This document shows, in pieces, positions 42,530 to 53,506 of a stretch of DNA of 64,000 bases. The translations under genes and the position numbers were made by a program. Source of the stretch: Microbacterium sp. C7(2022) (GTDB lineage Bacteria > Actinomycetota > Actinomycetes > Actinomycetales > Microbacteriaceae); the NCBI RefSeq assembly GCF_028823665.1, contig NZ_JAPEHV010000003.1, forward strand, positions 186,001-250,000, read 5' to 3'. Below the pieces are notes generated by a model. It had not been told where the DNA came from, did no database searches, and saw nothing but the letters and a program-made list of their open reading frames with translations. Positions within the stretch are counted from its first letter, which is position 1; every line of letters starts with the position of its first letter.

Positions 42530-42658
42530 GAACGCCACGCTAGCACCGCACCAGCGGCGAAAGACTTCACTTTTCCCCGCACGCGCGGGTCCACGGTGCA
42601 CATAGGCAACGCATCTGACACCGACCCCCGCCGGATGAGACAGGTTTACTCTGAGAGC

Positions 42659-43789
42659 ATGCCGCTCCCACCCCTCGTTGAGCCGATCGAGCGCCTGCGC
42701 CCGGACGAGTCCGTCCGCACCGCGCGCCATGCCGCGCTCGCGGGCTTCGGTGACCTCGCTCAGCGCCGACTCGCGGCCGCTCACGTCGCGGTGGTCGGCG
42801 CGGGAGGAATCGGCGCGCCGGTAGTCCTTGCACTGAGCGCTGCGGGGGTGGGTCGCCTCACCGTGATCGACGATGATGTGGTCGAAGCATCCAACCTGCA
42901 GCGGCAGGTGATCCACCGCCGCACCGACATCGGCCGCCCGAAGGCAGACTCTGCCACCCGCGTGGCACAGGAGCTGTCGTCGACCGACGTATGCACCCAC
43001 GTCGAGCGCCTGGACGCCGGCAATGCGGCTCGACTGTTGGCCGGCGCGGATGTGATCATCGACGGCACCGACACGTTCGCCACGCGCGAGGTCGTCGCCA
43101 CGGCCAGCGAAGAGCTGGGGGTCCCCCTGGTGTGGGGCGTCGTGCAGGAATTCCATGCGCAAGCGACGGTGTTCTGGTCGCGGCCCCCCGACGGTATCGA
43201 CGGTGTGCGGCTGCGCGATCTGTACCCGCCCGAGACGGTCGGTGACGTCCCCTCGTGTGCCCAGGTCGGTGTCCTCGGGGCGCTGTGCCTACAGCTCGGC
43301 GCCGTGCTCGCCACAGAAGCGATCAAATTGATCACCGGAACCGGGCAACCTCTGCTGGGGCGGGTCATGCTCATCGATGCCCTGCGCGGACGGACCACCG
43401 AGGTACCCCTGCGCACCGCGGGCGCCTCCGGCGGGGAGGTACGGGATGCCGCGCCCGAGCCCTCCGGTGCTGCACCGGCATCCGTCCCCCACCTCTCCCC
43501 CGCCGAGTTCGATGACGCGCGCGCGGCCGGGGCCATCGCCATCGACGTCCGGGATCCTCTCGAGACGGCGACCGGCGTGATCCCCGGATCACACCTGGTT
43601 CCGCTCCAGGCGTTGCTGAGCGATCCGACGGCCGTTGCCGCCTCAGGTCACGTCGTCGTGGTGTGCCAAGTCGGCATCCGCGCGGAGCGCGCCGCGCGGG
43701 CGCTCATCGCGCACGGCGTCGATGCGGCCGTCCTCACCGGAGGCATCGACGCGTGGCGAGCGGCCGCACGCGAAACGGTGCCCGCATGA
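42659..43789 (+). CDS. moeB: MoeB/ThiF-type adenylyltransferase with C-terminal rhodanese domain
   Basis: 376 residues from the ATG at 42659, with TACTCT (42647-42652) six bases upstream (leaderless). The E1-like Rossmann part has 'HVAVVGAGGIGAPVVLALS' (43-61), 'DDDVVEASNLQRQ' and 'DGTDTFATR'; C200 lies in 'PSCAQVGVLG'. From about residue 278 a rhodanese domain carries the persulfide cysteine C336 in 'VVVCQVGIRAERAA'. The two CxxC zinc pairs usual in MoeB are absent. It adenylates the C-terminal Gly of MoaD and probably transfers sulfur to it. It overlaps moeA by ATGA. Confidence 0.92.
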   Translation: MPLPPLVEPIERLRPDESVRTARHAALAGFGDLAQRRLAAAHVAVVGAGGIGAPVVLALSAAGVGRLTVIDDDVVEASNLQRQVIHRRTDIGRPKADSATRVAQELSSTDVCTHVERLDAGNAARLLAGADVIIDGTDTFATREVVATASEELGVPLVWGVVQEFHAQATVFWSRPPDGIDGVRLRDLYPPETVGDVPSCAQVGVLGALCLQLGAVLATEAIKLITGTGQPLLGRVMLIDALRGRTTEVPLRTAGASGGEVRDAAPEPSGAAPASVPHLSPAEFDDARAAGAIAIDVRDPLETATGVIPGSHLVPLQALLSDPTAVAASGHVVVVCQVGIRAERAARALIAHGVDAAVLTGGIDAWRAAARETVPA

Positions 43790-45021
43790 GCGACGACCTG
43801 CGCGAGATCGCCGACCACCTCGCCGACGTGCTGTCGGCCGTGACAGCGCTGCCCACCGAAGTTCTCGCCCTCGAAGAAGCGGCTGGGCGCACGCTGACCG
43901 AACCCGTGTTCGCCGCCGTCGACATTCCGGTGTTCGACAATTCGGCCATGGATGGGTTCGCTGTGCTCTTCGACGACGTGAAGGACGCGTCCCCCGGCAC
44001 GCCCGTCGCGCTGCGGGTCATCGCCGATCTCCCCGCGGGCACCGATCTCAATCCGCCCGTGGTCTCGGGCGAGGCGGCGCGCATTATGACCGGGGCACCG
44101 GTGCCCTCTGCGGCAACGGCTGTCGTGCCGTTCGAAGACACCGTGGGCGGGCTCGCGGACTCCCTCGACACCGTGACCGTCGTGCGGGCACCGCGCGGAT
44201 CCGGTGCGCATATTCGTCGCCGTGGCGATGACGCGGTTCGCGGCGCCGAAGTGATCGCCGCGGGCACTCCCCTCGGAGGGTTGCAGGTCGGCGCGATCGC
44301 CGCCGCCGGCGTCGCACAGGTCGCTGTCGCGCGTCGTCCGCGCGTGGCGGTCGTCTCGACCGGGTCTGAGCTCGTCCGCGCCGGGGCTCCGCTGCGCCGC
44401 GGCCAGATTCCCGAGTCCAACAGCATTCTGCTGGCAACGCTGGTGACCGACGCCGGCGGCGACGTCGTTCAGCAGACCACCATCGATGACATTGGCGATG
44501 GACCGCTGCGGCTCATCGAAGAGGCCGAAGCGGCATCCGTCGACGTCATCGTGTTCACCGGCGGCGTAAGCGCGGGCGCGTACGAGGTCGTGAAGAACGC
44601 GCTCGGCGAGATGATGACCTTCTCGAAGGTGCGGATGCAGCCGGGCAAACCGCAGGGATTCGGTGCGACACCGGGCGGCACGTTGCTGTTCGGGCTGCCG
44701 GGGAATCCGGTGAGCGCCGCGGTGTCGTTCGAAGTGTTCGTCCGTCCCGCCCTTCTCGCACTGCAGGGCAGGTCACTGCTCGCCCGTCCGATCATCACCG
44801 TCGCCGCGGGCGCCGGGTGGCGCACCCCGCCGGGCCGGGCACAGTTCCTGCCCGTCACCATCGACCGCTCCGACCCTGCGGCGTGGGTCGCCGTTCCGGC
44901 GACAACGGGGGGATCTCACTTGGCCGGGGGCCTCGGCCGCGCCGAGGCGTACGCGCTGGTCGACGCAGACGTGACATCCGTGAACGCCGGCGACCTGGTC
45001 GATGTCATGCTTCTGTCATGA
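43786..45021 (+). CDS. moeA: Molybdopterin molybdenumtransferase
   Basis: 411 residues from the ATG at 43786 (ATGA overlap with moeB; the longer frame is rejected). MoeA signatures: 'DIPVFDNSAMDGFAV', 'GEAARIMTGAPVP', 'VVSTGSELV', 'NSILLATLVTDAGGD', 'TGGVSAGAYEVVKNAL', 'FGLPGNPVSAAVSFEVFV'. It inserts molybdate into adenylylated molybdopterin in the cytoplasm. It is the second gene of a tightly overlapped Moco operon; moaC starts inside its stop (45018-45021). Confidence 0.96.
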   Translation: MSDDLREIADHLADVLSAVTALPTEVLALEEAAGRTLTEPVFAAVDIPVFDNSAMDGFAVLFDDVKDASPGTPVALRVIADLPAGTDLNPPVVSGEAARIMTGAPVPSAATAVVPFEDTVGGLADSLDTVTVVRAPRGSGAHIRRRGDDAVRGAEVIAAGTPLGGLQVGAIAAAGVAQVAVARRPRVAVVSTGSELVRAGAPLRRGQIPESNSILLATLVTDAGGDVVQQTTIDDIGDGPLRLIEEAEAASVDVIVFTGGVSAGAYEVVKNALGEMMTFSKVRMQPGKPQGFGATPGGTLLFGLPGNPVSAAVSFEVFVRPALLALQGRSLLARPIITVAAGAGWRTPPGRAQFLPVTIDRSDPAAWVAVPATTGGSHLAGGLGRAEAYALVDADVTSVNAGDLVDVMLLS

Positions 45022-45491
45022 GTTTCACGCACCTGGATGCCGCGGGGCACGCCCGCATGGTCGATGTCACCGACAAGCAGCCGACGGTTCGATCCGCCAC
45101 CGCCCGAGGATTCGTGCGGTGTGCACCCACCGTGGTCGCGGCACTGCGAGACGGCGACGTCCCCAAGGGCGACGTTTTGGCCGTGGCGCGGATCAGCGGC
45201 ATCCAGGCCGCGAAGCGCACCCCCGAACTACTACCGCTCGCGCACGTGATCGGTGTGCACGGCGCCGTGGTCGACCTGACGATCGAGGATGACGGCGTGG
45301 CAGTCGAAGCCACCGTTCGCACCGCGGATCGCACGGGCGTCGAGATGGAAGCGCTCACGGCGGTCAGCGTCGCCGGGCTCGCCATCGTCGACATGGTGAA
45401 GGCTCTCGACAAGTCCACATCGATCGAAAACGTCCGTATCACCCACAAGACCGGCGGCAAGAGCGGTGACTGGACCCGACCGGGCGAGTGA
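45018..45491 (+). CDS. moaC: Cyclic pyranopterin monophosphate synthase
   Basis: 157 residues, full length. The N-terminus 'FTHLDAAGHARMVDVTDKQP' is the MoaC signature, followed by 'LAVARISGIQAAKRTPELLP' (active-site Lys region), 'VEMEALTAVSVAGLAIVDMV' and the C-terminal 'ITHKTGGKSGDW'. It converts MoaA's product to cPMP. The ATG at 45018 overlaps the moeA stop, and its own stop overlaps the mobA GTG (45488-45491). Confidence 0.97.
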   Translation: MSFTHLDAAGHARMVDVTDKQPTVRSATARGFVRCAPTVVAALRDGDVPKGDVLAVARISGIQAAKRTPELLPLAHVIGVHGAVVDLTIEDDGVAVEATVRTADRTGVEMEALTAVSVAGLAIVDMVKALDKSTSIENVRITHKTGGKSGDWTRPGE

Positions 45492-46120
45492 CCACGATGC
45501 CCGCACCATTCGGCGCGATTCTCCTCGCGGGGGGTCGAGCGACACGCATGGACGGCGTCGCGAAACCGCTGCTCGAGGTCGGTGGGCGCACATTGCTCGA
45601 GGCCGCGGCGAGTGCGGTGAGGGATGCCGGATGCCACCCCATCACGGTGGTCGCCGATGTCCTCGACCCCACGCTGGATGTGTCGTGGGTGCGAGAAGAT
45701 CCGCCTTTCGGAGGCCCTGCCGCCGCGATCGTGGCCGCGTGCAACTCGTGGGGTGAGGCCGCGAACGCACCCGAGTGGACCTTCGTTCTCGCGTGCGACC
45801 TGCCCGCAGCCGGGCGTGCCGTGGCGATGCTGCGCGAGGCTCTCCCCCTCCTTCCGAGCGACGCCGATGGCGTGTGTCTGGCAGATCCCTCAGGGCGCCC
45901 CCAGTGGCTCACCGGCCTGTACCGCAGCACGGCGCTGGCCGCGTCCGCAGCCGCGTTGCCCGATCGAGGACGCAACGCACCGGCCCGCGCACTGCTTGAT
46001 GACCTCGCGATCACGGTGCTGCGCGCCGACGCCGACATGACGCACGACATCGACACGTGGGAGGATCTGACCAGCGCACGAGAACACGCGCGCCCACGAA
46101 TCGCCGAGGAGACACCGTGA
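45488..46120 (+). CDS. mobA: Molybdenum cofactor nucleotidyltransferase (MobA-like)
   Basis: 210 residues. The nucleotidyltransferase motif 'AILLAGGRATRMDGVAKPLL' (LAGGxxxRMG type), 'VREDPPFGGPAAAIVAACNS' and 'FVLACDLP' place it with MobA/MocA. MobA attaches GMP to Mo-molybdopterin, giving the bis-MGD form used by formate dehydrogenase. The C-terminal 'DIDTWEDLTSAREHAR' is family-typical. GTG at 45488 overlaps moaC; its stop overlaps the next GTG (46117-46120). Confidence 0.93.
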   Translation: MTTMPAPFGAILLAGGRATRMDGVAKPLLEVGGRTLLEAAASAVRDAGCHPITVVADVLDPTLDVSWVREDPPFGGPAAAIVAACNSWGEAANAPEWTFVLACDLPAAGRAVAMLREALPLLPSDADGVCLADPSGRPQWLTGLYRSTALAASAAALPDRGRNAPARALLDDLAITVLRADADMTHDIDTWEDLTSAREHARPRIAEETP

Positions 46121-46395
46121 CCGAGAACTCCCGCACCCTCCCGCCCGAAGCGCTGGACGCGTGGGCAGCCACCCTGCGCGAGAAATTCGGTCTCTCACCC
46201 GAGGATCTCCCGGTCTCGCTCATCCTCGATCTGGCGCGCGACGTCGCCACGGGAGTCGCCCGGCCCGCAGCACCCTTCAGCGCCTTCGTCGCGGGTCTGA
46301 TCGCAGGCCGCGCCGGCGGCAGCCCTGCAGAGGTCGAACGCGTCGTGGCGAGCATCACCGCACTGGCGGCAGACTGGCCGGAGCACACGAACTGA
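46117..46395 (+). CDS. DUF6457 domain protein
   Basis: 92 residues from the GTG at 46117 (GTGA overlap with mobA). The whole protein is one helical DUF6457 domain: 'LDAWAATLREKFGLSPEDLP', 'LILDLARDVATGVARPAAP', 'FVAGLIAGRAGGSPAEVERV'. In other actinobacteria the same domain is fused to the C-terminus of MobA, so here it is probably a split-off MobA partner. The function is unknown. Its stop overlaps the moaD start by one base (TGATG). Confidence 0.82.
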   Translation: MTENSRTLPPEALDAWAATLREKFGLSPEDLPVSLILDLARDVATGVARPAAPFSAFVAGLIAGRAGGSPAEVERVVASITALAADWPEHTN

Positions 46396-46628
46396 TGGCG
46401 CGTGTGCGGTACTTCGCCGCGGCGGAAGAACTGGCCGGACGTAGCGAAGAGGTTCGCCCCGAGACCACGTTGGGTGAGCTGCGGCGAGCGCTGAGCGCCG
46501 AGAACCCGGGCCTGTCGGCGATCCTGCCGCGATGTGCGGTGCTCGTCGGCGGCTCCCGCGTGGCAGATTCGGCGGCCCTCGACACAGACACCCTGGTCGA
46601 CGTTCTGCCACCGTTTGCCGGCGGCTAA
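46395..46628 (+). CDS. moaD: Molybdopterin synthase small subunit (sulfur carrier)
   Basis: 77 residues, ubiquitin-like fold. It begins 'MARVRYFAAAEELAGRSEEV' and ends in the essential Gly-Gly ('LPPFAGG'), the site adenylated by MoeB and thiocarboxylated. It supplies sulfur to MoaE for molybdopterin formation. The ATG at 46395 overlaps the DUF6457 stop. It is the last gene of the plus-strand Moco operon and faces moaE, encoded on the other strand 21 bases away. Confidence 0.94.
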   Translation: MARVRYFAAAEELAGRSEEVRPETTLGELRRALSAENPGLSAILPRCAVLVGGSRVADSAALDTDTLVDVLPPFAGG

Positions 46629-46649
46629 AGATCCTCCGTCCCCGGGTGA

Positions 46650-47075
46650 CTACCCGCCGAGTCCCTTCCACGCCGTGGTGCCATCGGATTCGACTTGGCG
46701 CTTCCACACGGGCAGATCCGTCTTGATCGTCTCGATGATCGTGCGACACACGGTGAACGCCTCGGCGCGGTGCGGTGAAGACACCGCAATCGCCACCGCG
46801 GCATCCCCGACGGCCAACCGGCCGATGCGATGACTCACCGCGACGGTGGCGCCCGTTTCGCCGATCGCCTCTTCGGCGATCCGGCGCAACGCCTGCTCGG
46901 CGTCGGGGTGTGCACTGTACTCGAGAGCGATGACGGCGGTCGCGGCATCCGGATCATGATCGCGCACGCGACCGACGAACGATGTCTCGGCACCCGCGGT
47001 CGCATCCGCGACGGCGCTCAGGTGCGCCGCGACATCGAGTGGTTCCAACGAGATTGCGGCCATGCGCACCGGCAT
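46650..47075 (-). CDS. moaE: Molybdopterin synthase catalytic subunit
   Basis: 141 residues. MoaE motifs: 'GAETSFVGRVRDHDPD', 'VIALEYSAHPDAEQALRRIA', 'VAVSHRIGRLAVGDAAVAIA', 'SPHRAEAF' and the catalytic lysine region 'TIKTDLPVWKRQ'. It uses MoaD thiocarboxylate to put the dithiolene on cPMP. The ATG at 47075 overlaps the mogA stop by one base (TGATG), so it is the second gene of a mogA-moaE pair that converges on moaD. Confidence 0.95.
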   Translation of the reverse strand: MPVRMAAISLEPLDVAAHLSAVADATAGAETSFVGRVRDHDPDAATAVIALEYSAHPDAEQALRRIAEEAIGETGATVAVSHRIGRLAVGDAAVAIAVSSPHRAEAFTVCRTIIETIKTDLPVWKRQVESDGTTAWKGLGG

Positions 47076-47551
47076 CAGTGGTCACCCCCGCGCAGCTGAT
47101 CGCTCACGTGCGAGGCCACCGACAGGACAACGGGCATGCCCGATCGCACCGCCGCGCTCGAGCCTGGCAGGTTGACGATCATCGTCGACCCGGCGACGCC
47201 CGCCCGCCCACGCGACAACATGGCGGCAGGCTTCTCGGCGACGCCCCGTCGACGCAATTCCTCAGCGATACCGGGGATCTCGCGCTCGAGTACGCTCGCG
47301 GTTCCCTCGGGGGTCTCATCTCGCGGTGAGACTCCGGTGCCCCCGGTCGTGACGACGAGGTCGACCCCCTCCGTCACAAGCGCGCGCAACGTCTGCGCGA
47401 CACTCTGCTCGCCGTCAGGGATCACGACAGCGTCATCACACGTGTATCCGGCCAGGCGCAAGGCCTCGACGGCGATCGGCCCGCTCGAATCGGGCCGTTC
47501 ACCGCGCGCCGAGCGATCCGACACGGTCACGACGACGGCACGGGGAGGCAT
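47075..47551 (-). CDS. mogA: Molybdopterin adenylyltransferase (MogA/MoaB family)
   Basis: 158 residues from the ATG at 47551. The MPT-binding signature 'LVVTTGGTGVSPRDETPE' and the starting strand 'AVVVTVSDRSARGE' are diagnostic; 'IPGIAEELRRRG' and 'NLPGSSAAVRSGM' complete the family pattern. It adenylates molybdopterin before MoeA inserts molybdenum. TACGCT (minus strand, 47558-47563) lies exactly six bases before the ATG, so it is probably leaderless; the long open frame upstream belongs to the antisense of the next gene. Confidence 0.93.
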   Translation of the reverse strand: MPPRAVVVTVSDRSARGERPDSSGPIAVEALRLAGYTCDDAVVIPDGEQSVAQTLRALVTEGVDLVVTTGGTGVSPRDETPEGTASVLEREIPGIAEELRRRGVAEKPAAMLSRGRAGVAGSTMIVNLPGSSAAVRSGMPVVLSVASHVSDQLRGGDH

Positions 47552-47594
47552 ATCCCCAGCGTAGGCCCCGGCGCCGCGACCAGGGCAGCCAGCT

Positions 47595-49175
47595 TCACTC
47601 CGGCGCCTGCCCCTCGTCGGTGAGGGTCTCGGCGGCCGCCGTGATCCGGTTCGCCATGCCCGAGAAGATGAACCCGTGGAAGGGCAGAACGGCGAGCCAG
47701 TACAGCCGCCCGGCGAGGCCCCGGGGGAAGAACACCGCCCGCTGCTCGTAGCGCGATTGAGGCGCGGCATCCGATTCCTCATCAGTTGACGGCTCCGTGG
47801 CCACGGCACGCAGTTCGAGCCACGCCAGCCCCGGCACCTTCATCTCGGCACGCAAGCGAAGGAACTCCCCCGGCTCCAGCGCCTCGACGCGCCAGAAGTC
47901 CAACGCGTCACCGACCGCGAGCCGGTCGCGACTGCGACGCCCGCGCGCCAACCCGATCCCCCCAACGAGCCGGTCCATCCACCCGCGGATGGCCCACAGC
48001 AACGGCGACGAGTACCAGCCGTTCTCGCCACCGATGCCTTCGATCACTCGCCACAGCGCCGGAGCGGATGCCGTCGTCTCGGCGCTTCGCTCATCGACGA
48101 ACACCACGCGGCCCGACCAGTCGGGATCATTGGGCAACGGATCACTCGGAACCCCCAAGACCTCGGCATCCTGCCAACTGGTCTCCACCGTGTCTTCCTG
48201 CACGCGGCGCAGCGCGAGTGCGACCGCAGCACGGTAGGGCGTGAGCCCGCCTGAGGGGCGAGGGATGAGGTCGTCAACAGCATGATCCTTCATGACGCAC
48301 TCGTTCTGCAGCGACGCCACGAGCGGACGCGCGATCGACCGAGGAATCGGCGTCACCAGGTTGACCCAGTGTGAGGCAAGCGTCGGTGTGAACACCGGCA
48401 GCGACGCGATCGGTCGCTGGTGCAGGCCCGCTTCGACGGCGTATCCGTTCATCATCTGCCCGTACCGCAGCACGTCCGGCCCACCGATGTCGACGGCGCG
48501 ATTGACGGAGCCGTCGATGCGCGCGGCACCAAGCAGGTAATGCAACACGTCGCGCACCGCGATCGGCTGGATATGGTTTCGCACCCAGCGCGGCGCCGGC
48601 ATGTACGGCAACACGTCGGTGAGGTGCCGCACCATCTCGAACGAGGCCGACCCCGCGCCGATCACGACACCGGCCTGCAGCACCAGGGTGGGCACACCGC
48701 TCGCGAGGAACACCTCCCCCACCTCTACGCGAGAGCGCAGGTGCGGCGACAGCTCGACCCCCTCGGGGTGGAGTCCGCCGAGGTACACGATGCGATGAAC
48801 GGATGCCGCGACCGCCGCGTCTGCGACCGTCCGCGCGGCGCGCAGATCGGCGTCTTCGAAGCCCTTGCCCGCCGCCATCGAATGCACGAGGTAGTACAGG
48901 ACGTCCACATCTTCGGCCGCTCGGGCGACGGCATCCCGATCCTCGGCGGCTCCCTCGATGACCTCGACCGCGTCGCCCCACGTGAATGCCGCCACGCGCG
49001 CGGCATCGCGAGCCAGCACGCGTACGCGGTACCCGGCGGCGAGGAGCCGCGGTACGAGCCTGCCGCCGATGTACCCGGTGGCGCCGAGAACGAGCGCACG
49101 AGGCGGGGAGCCGTCGGCGCGGGGCACGGCGAGGAGATCAGACTCTCGCCCCGTGGGTGCGGTGAGGTCGCTCAT
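47595..49175 (-). CDS. SDR/epimerase-type protein with DUF2867 domain
   Basis: 526 residues. Residues 25-260 form an NAD(P)-binding atypical SDR ('RALVLGATGYIGGRLVPRLL', GxxGxxG loop; 'DVLYYLVHSMAAGKGFEDAD'; 'RIVYLGGLHPEGVELSPHLR'). A C-terminal DUF2867 lipid-binding-like region starts near residue 350 ('WRVIEGIGGENGWYSSPLLW', 'FWRVEALEPGEFLRLRAEMK', 'FFPRGLAGRLYWLAVLPFHG'). The product acts on an unknown substrate. TAGCCT (minus strand, 49182-49187) is six bases before the ATG, so probably leaderless. It lies between mogA and the molybdoenzyme gene but nothing ties it to Moco. Confidence 0.88.
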   Translation of the reverse strand: MSDLTAPTGRESDLLAVPRADGSPPRALVLGATGYIGGRLVPRLLAAGYRVRVLARDAARVAAFTWGDAVEVIEGAAEDRDAVARAAEDVDVLYYLVHSMAAGKGFEDADLRAARTVADAAVAASVHRIVYLGGLHPEGVELSPHLRSRVEVGEVFLASGVPTLVLQAGVVIGAGSASFEMVRHLTDVLPYMPAPRWVRNHIQPIAVRDVLHYLLGAARIDGSVNRAVDIGGPDVLRYGQMMNGYAVEAGLHQRPIASLPVFTPTLASHWVNLVTPIPRSIARPLVASLQNECVMKDHAVDDLIPRPSGGLTPYRAAVALALRRVQEDTVETSWQDAEVLGVPSDPLPNDPDWSGRVVFVDERSAETTASAPALWRVIEGIGGENGWYSSPLLWAIRGWMDRLVGGIGLARGRRSRDRLAVGDALDFWRVEALEPGEFLRLRAEMKVPGLAWLELRAVATEPSTDEESDAAPQSRYEQRAVFFPRGLAGRLYWLAVLPFHGFIFSGMANRITAAAETLTDEGQAPE

Positions 49176-49237
49176 GGTGCGAGGCTACGCCGGGCGGGTC
49201 GCGACGCGAGAGAGCGTGCGCTATCGACCCAAGTGTG

Positions 49238-51580
<2,343 letters not shown>

Positions 51581-51607
51581 GCCCTCAGGCTACGGCGTCC
51601 CTCCCCG

Positions 51608-53497
51608 TCAGCGGCGCGAGTTGCCGAACAGACCGCGAATCACGCCGTTCAGCAGCGTCTGCGTGGACGGTGACGACAACACCTGTTCGAGCGGTGACCG
51701 GTCTGCGGCACGGCTCGTGCGGGAGGACCTCGAGGCTCCCGCGGTGCTGCGCAGCAGGCGTTCGTACTCGCGCTGCGCCTTTTTCTCGGCATCCGCCTGC
51801 TGCTTGTCGATCGCGGCCTGCTGGCGCGCGAGTTCGGCGTCGATCTTCGCCTTCTCGACCTGTGCGCGCTCGGCGGCCGCGGCTTCGTCGGCGGCTGCGA
51901 GCTTTGCGGCGAGCACTTCACGAGCCGATTCGCGGTCGATCGCCGAGCCGTACTTCGCGCTCAGCGGTGATGCCTGCACTGCGGCGGCAACCGCGTCCGC
52001 TGGTGTCGGTGACATGAGGCCCTGCGGCGCACGCAGTCGAGTCCACGCAACGGGGGTGGGGGCACCTCGCTCGCTCATCACGGTGACGATCGCCTCGCCG
52101 GTACCGAGCTCCTGCAGCACGCGCTCGAGGTCGTAACCCGATGTGGGGTACGTGCTGACCGTCGCGCGCAGAGCCTTCGCGTCGTCGGGTGTGAACGCGC
52201 GCAACGCGTGCTGCACGCGAGACCCAAGCTGCGCGAGAACATCGGACGGCACGTCCTTCGGCGTCTGCGTGATGAAAAACACCCCGACACCCTTGGACCG
52301 AATGAGGCGAACCGTCTGCACAATCGCCGCCACGAAGTCGCGCGACGCGTCGCGGAACAGCAGGTGCGCCTCGTCGAAGAAGAACACCAGCTTCGGCTTG
52401 TCGGTGTCGCCGACCTCCGGGAGGATCTCGAAGAGCTCGGCGAGCAAGTACATCAGGAACGTGGAGAACAGCGCCGGCTTGTCGATGACTCCGGGCACTT
52501 CGAGGAGGCTGATGATCCCCCGTCCGTCGGCCGCGTGGCGCAGGAAGTCGGTGACCTCGAACTCGGGCTCGCCGAAGAACACGTCGGCCCCGGCATCCGC
52601 GAAAGTGATCAGCTCACGCAGAATGACGCCGGCGGTCGCGCGCGAGAGCCCGCCCAGTTCCGCCAGCTCGGCCTTTCCCTCGTCGCTCGTCAGGTGCATC
52701 AGCACCGCGCGCAGGTCTGCGAGGTCCACCAGCGCGAGCCCGTGGGCGTCCGCATAGTGGAAGACCAATCCGAGGCTGGATTCCTGTGTGTCGTTGAGGC
52801 CGAGCACCTTGCTGAGCAGCAACGGGCCGAAGCCCGACACGGTGGCCCGCACCGGGACGCCCGTGCCCACGCCACCCAGCGCGAAGTACTCGGTCGCGGA
52901 TGCCTCAGCCTGCCAGTCCTGTCCGATCGCCCGCGTACGCGCGAGCAACTTGTCGCTCGGCGTGCCCGCCGTCGCCACACCCGTAAGGTCACCCTTGATG
53001 TCAGCGGCGAACACCGGCACCCCGTGCGAAGCGAGCTGCTCGGCAATGCCCTGGAGCGTGCGTGTCTTCCCGGTTCCGGTCGCCCCGGCGATGAGCCCAT
53101 GACGGTTGAGCATCGCGACGGGTATGCGCACCTGCGCCTCGGGCACCGCGTTGCCATTGACGAGCGCACCCAGGTCCAACGTCGCGGCATCGAAGGCGTA
53201 GCCCTCGATGATCGCCGTGACCTCTTCGGGCGAAAGCGGCCCGTCCGGCCCCTGCGGCTGCGGCTGCGGCGGTGCTGAGGGATCTGCTGCCTGCACGCTC
53301 GGCGCCTCGGTTGGCGCTTCCGGTGCTGTGTCAGCACGTGTAGCGACCTGCCCGGCCCCTGCACGTGCCGCCGCCGCTTCGGCGGCCGCCAGCGCGGCCC
53401 GTGCCTGCGCGGCTTTCAGTTCGGCTTCCGCGGCGGCCGCCTGGGCGCGTAGATGCGCTAGCTCCGCGGCGGCGACCTGATCTGCTTCGGCGCTCAT
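51608..53497 (-). CDS. HerA/DUF853 (YjgR-like) ATPase
   Basis: 629 residues. An Ala/Glu-rich coiled coil (residues 5-48) and a Pro/Ala linker (49-88) precede the HerA-FtsK-type P-loop domain: Walker A 'GATGTGKT' (138-145), Walker B 'PKLVFFFDEAHLLF' near 370, 'GVGVFFITQTPKDVPSDVLA' (sensor) and an arginine region. A second Ala/Lys/Glu coiled coil (about 545-595) and a short tail end the protein. It is a hexameric motor-like ATPase of unknown role. TAGGCT (minus strand, 53504-53509) is six bases before the ATG and overlaps the PAP2 gene's stop codon. Confidence 0.9.
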   Translation of the reverse strand: MSAEADQVAAAELAHLRAQAAAAEAELKAAQARAALAAAEAAAARAGAGQVATRADTAPEAPTEAPSVQAADPSAPPQPQPQGPDGPLSPEEVTAIIEGYAFDAATLDLGALVNGNAVPEAQVRIPVAMLNRHGLIAGATGTGKTRTLQGIAEQLASHGVPVFAADIKGDLTGVATAGTPSDKLLARTRAIGQDWQAEASATEYFALGGVGTGVPVRATVSGFGPLLLSKVLGLNDTQESSLGLVFHYADAHGLALVDLADLRAVLMHLTSDEGKAELAELGGLSRATAGVILRELITFADAGADVFFGEPEFEVTDFLRHAADGRGIISLLEVPGVIDKPALFSTFLMYLLAELFEILPEVGDTDKPKLVFFFDEAHLLFRDASRDFVAAIVQTVRLIRSKGVGVFFITQTPKDVPSDVLAQLGSRVQHALRAFTPDDAKALRATVSTYPTSGYDLERVLQELGTGEAIVTVMSERGAPTPVAWTRLRAPQGLMSPTPADAVAAAVQASPLSAKYGSAIDRESAREVLAAKLAAADEAAAAERAQVEKAKIDAELARQQAAIDKQQADAEKKAQREYERLLRSTAGASRSSRTSRAADRSPLEQVLSSPSTQTLLNGVIRGLFGNSRR

Positions 53498-53506
53498 GCC
53501 CTCAGC

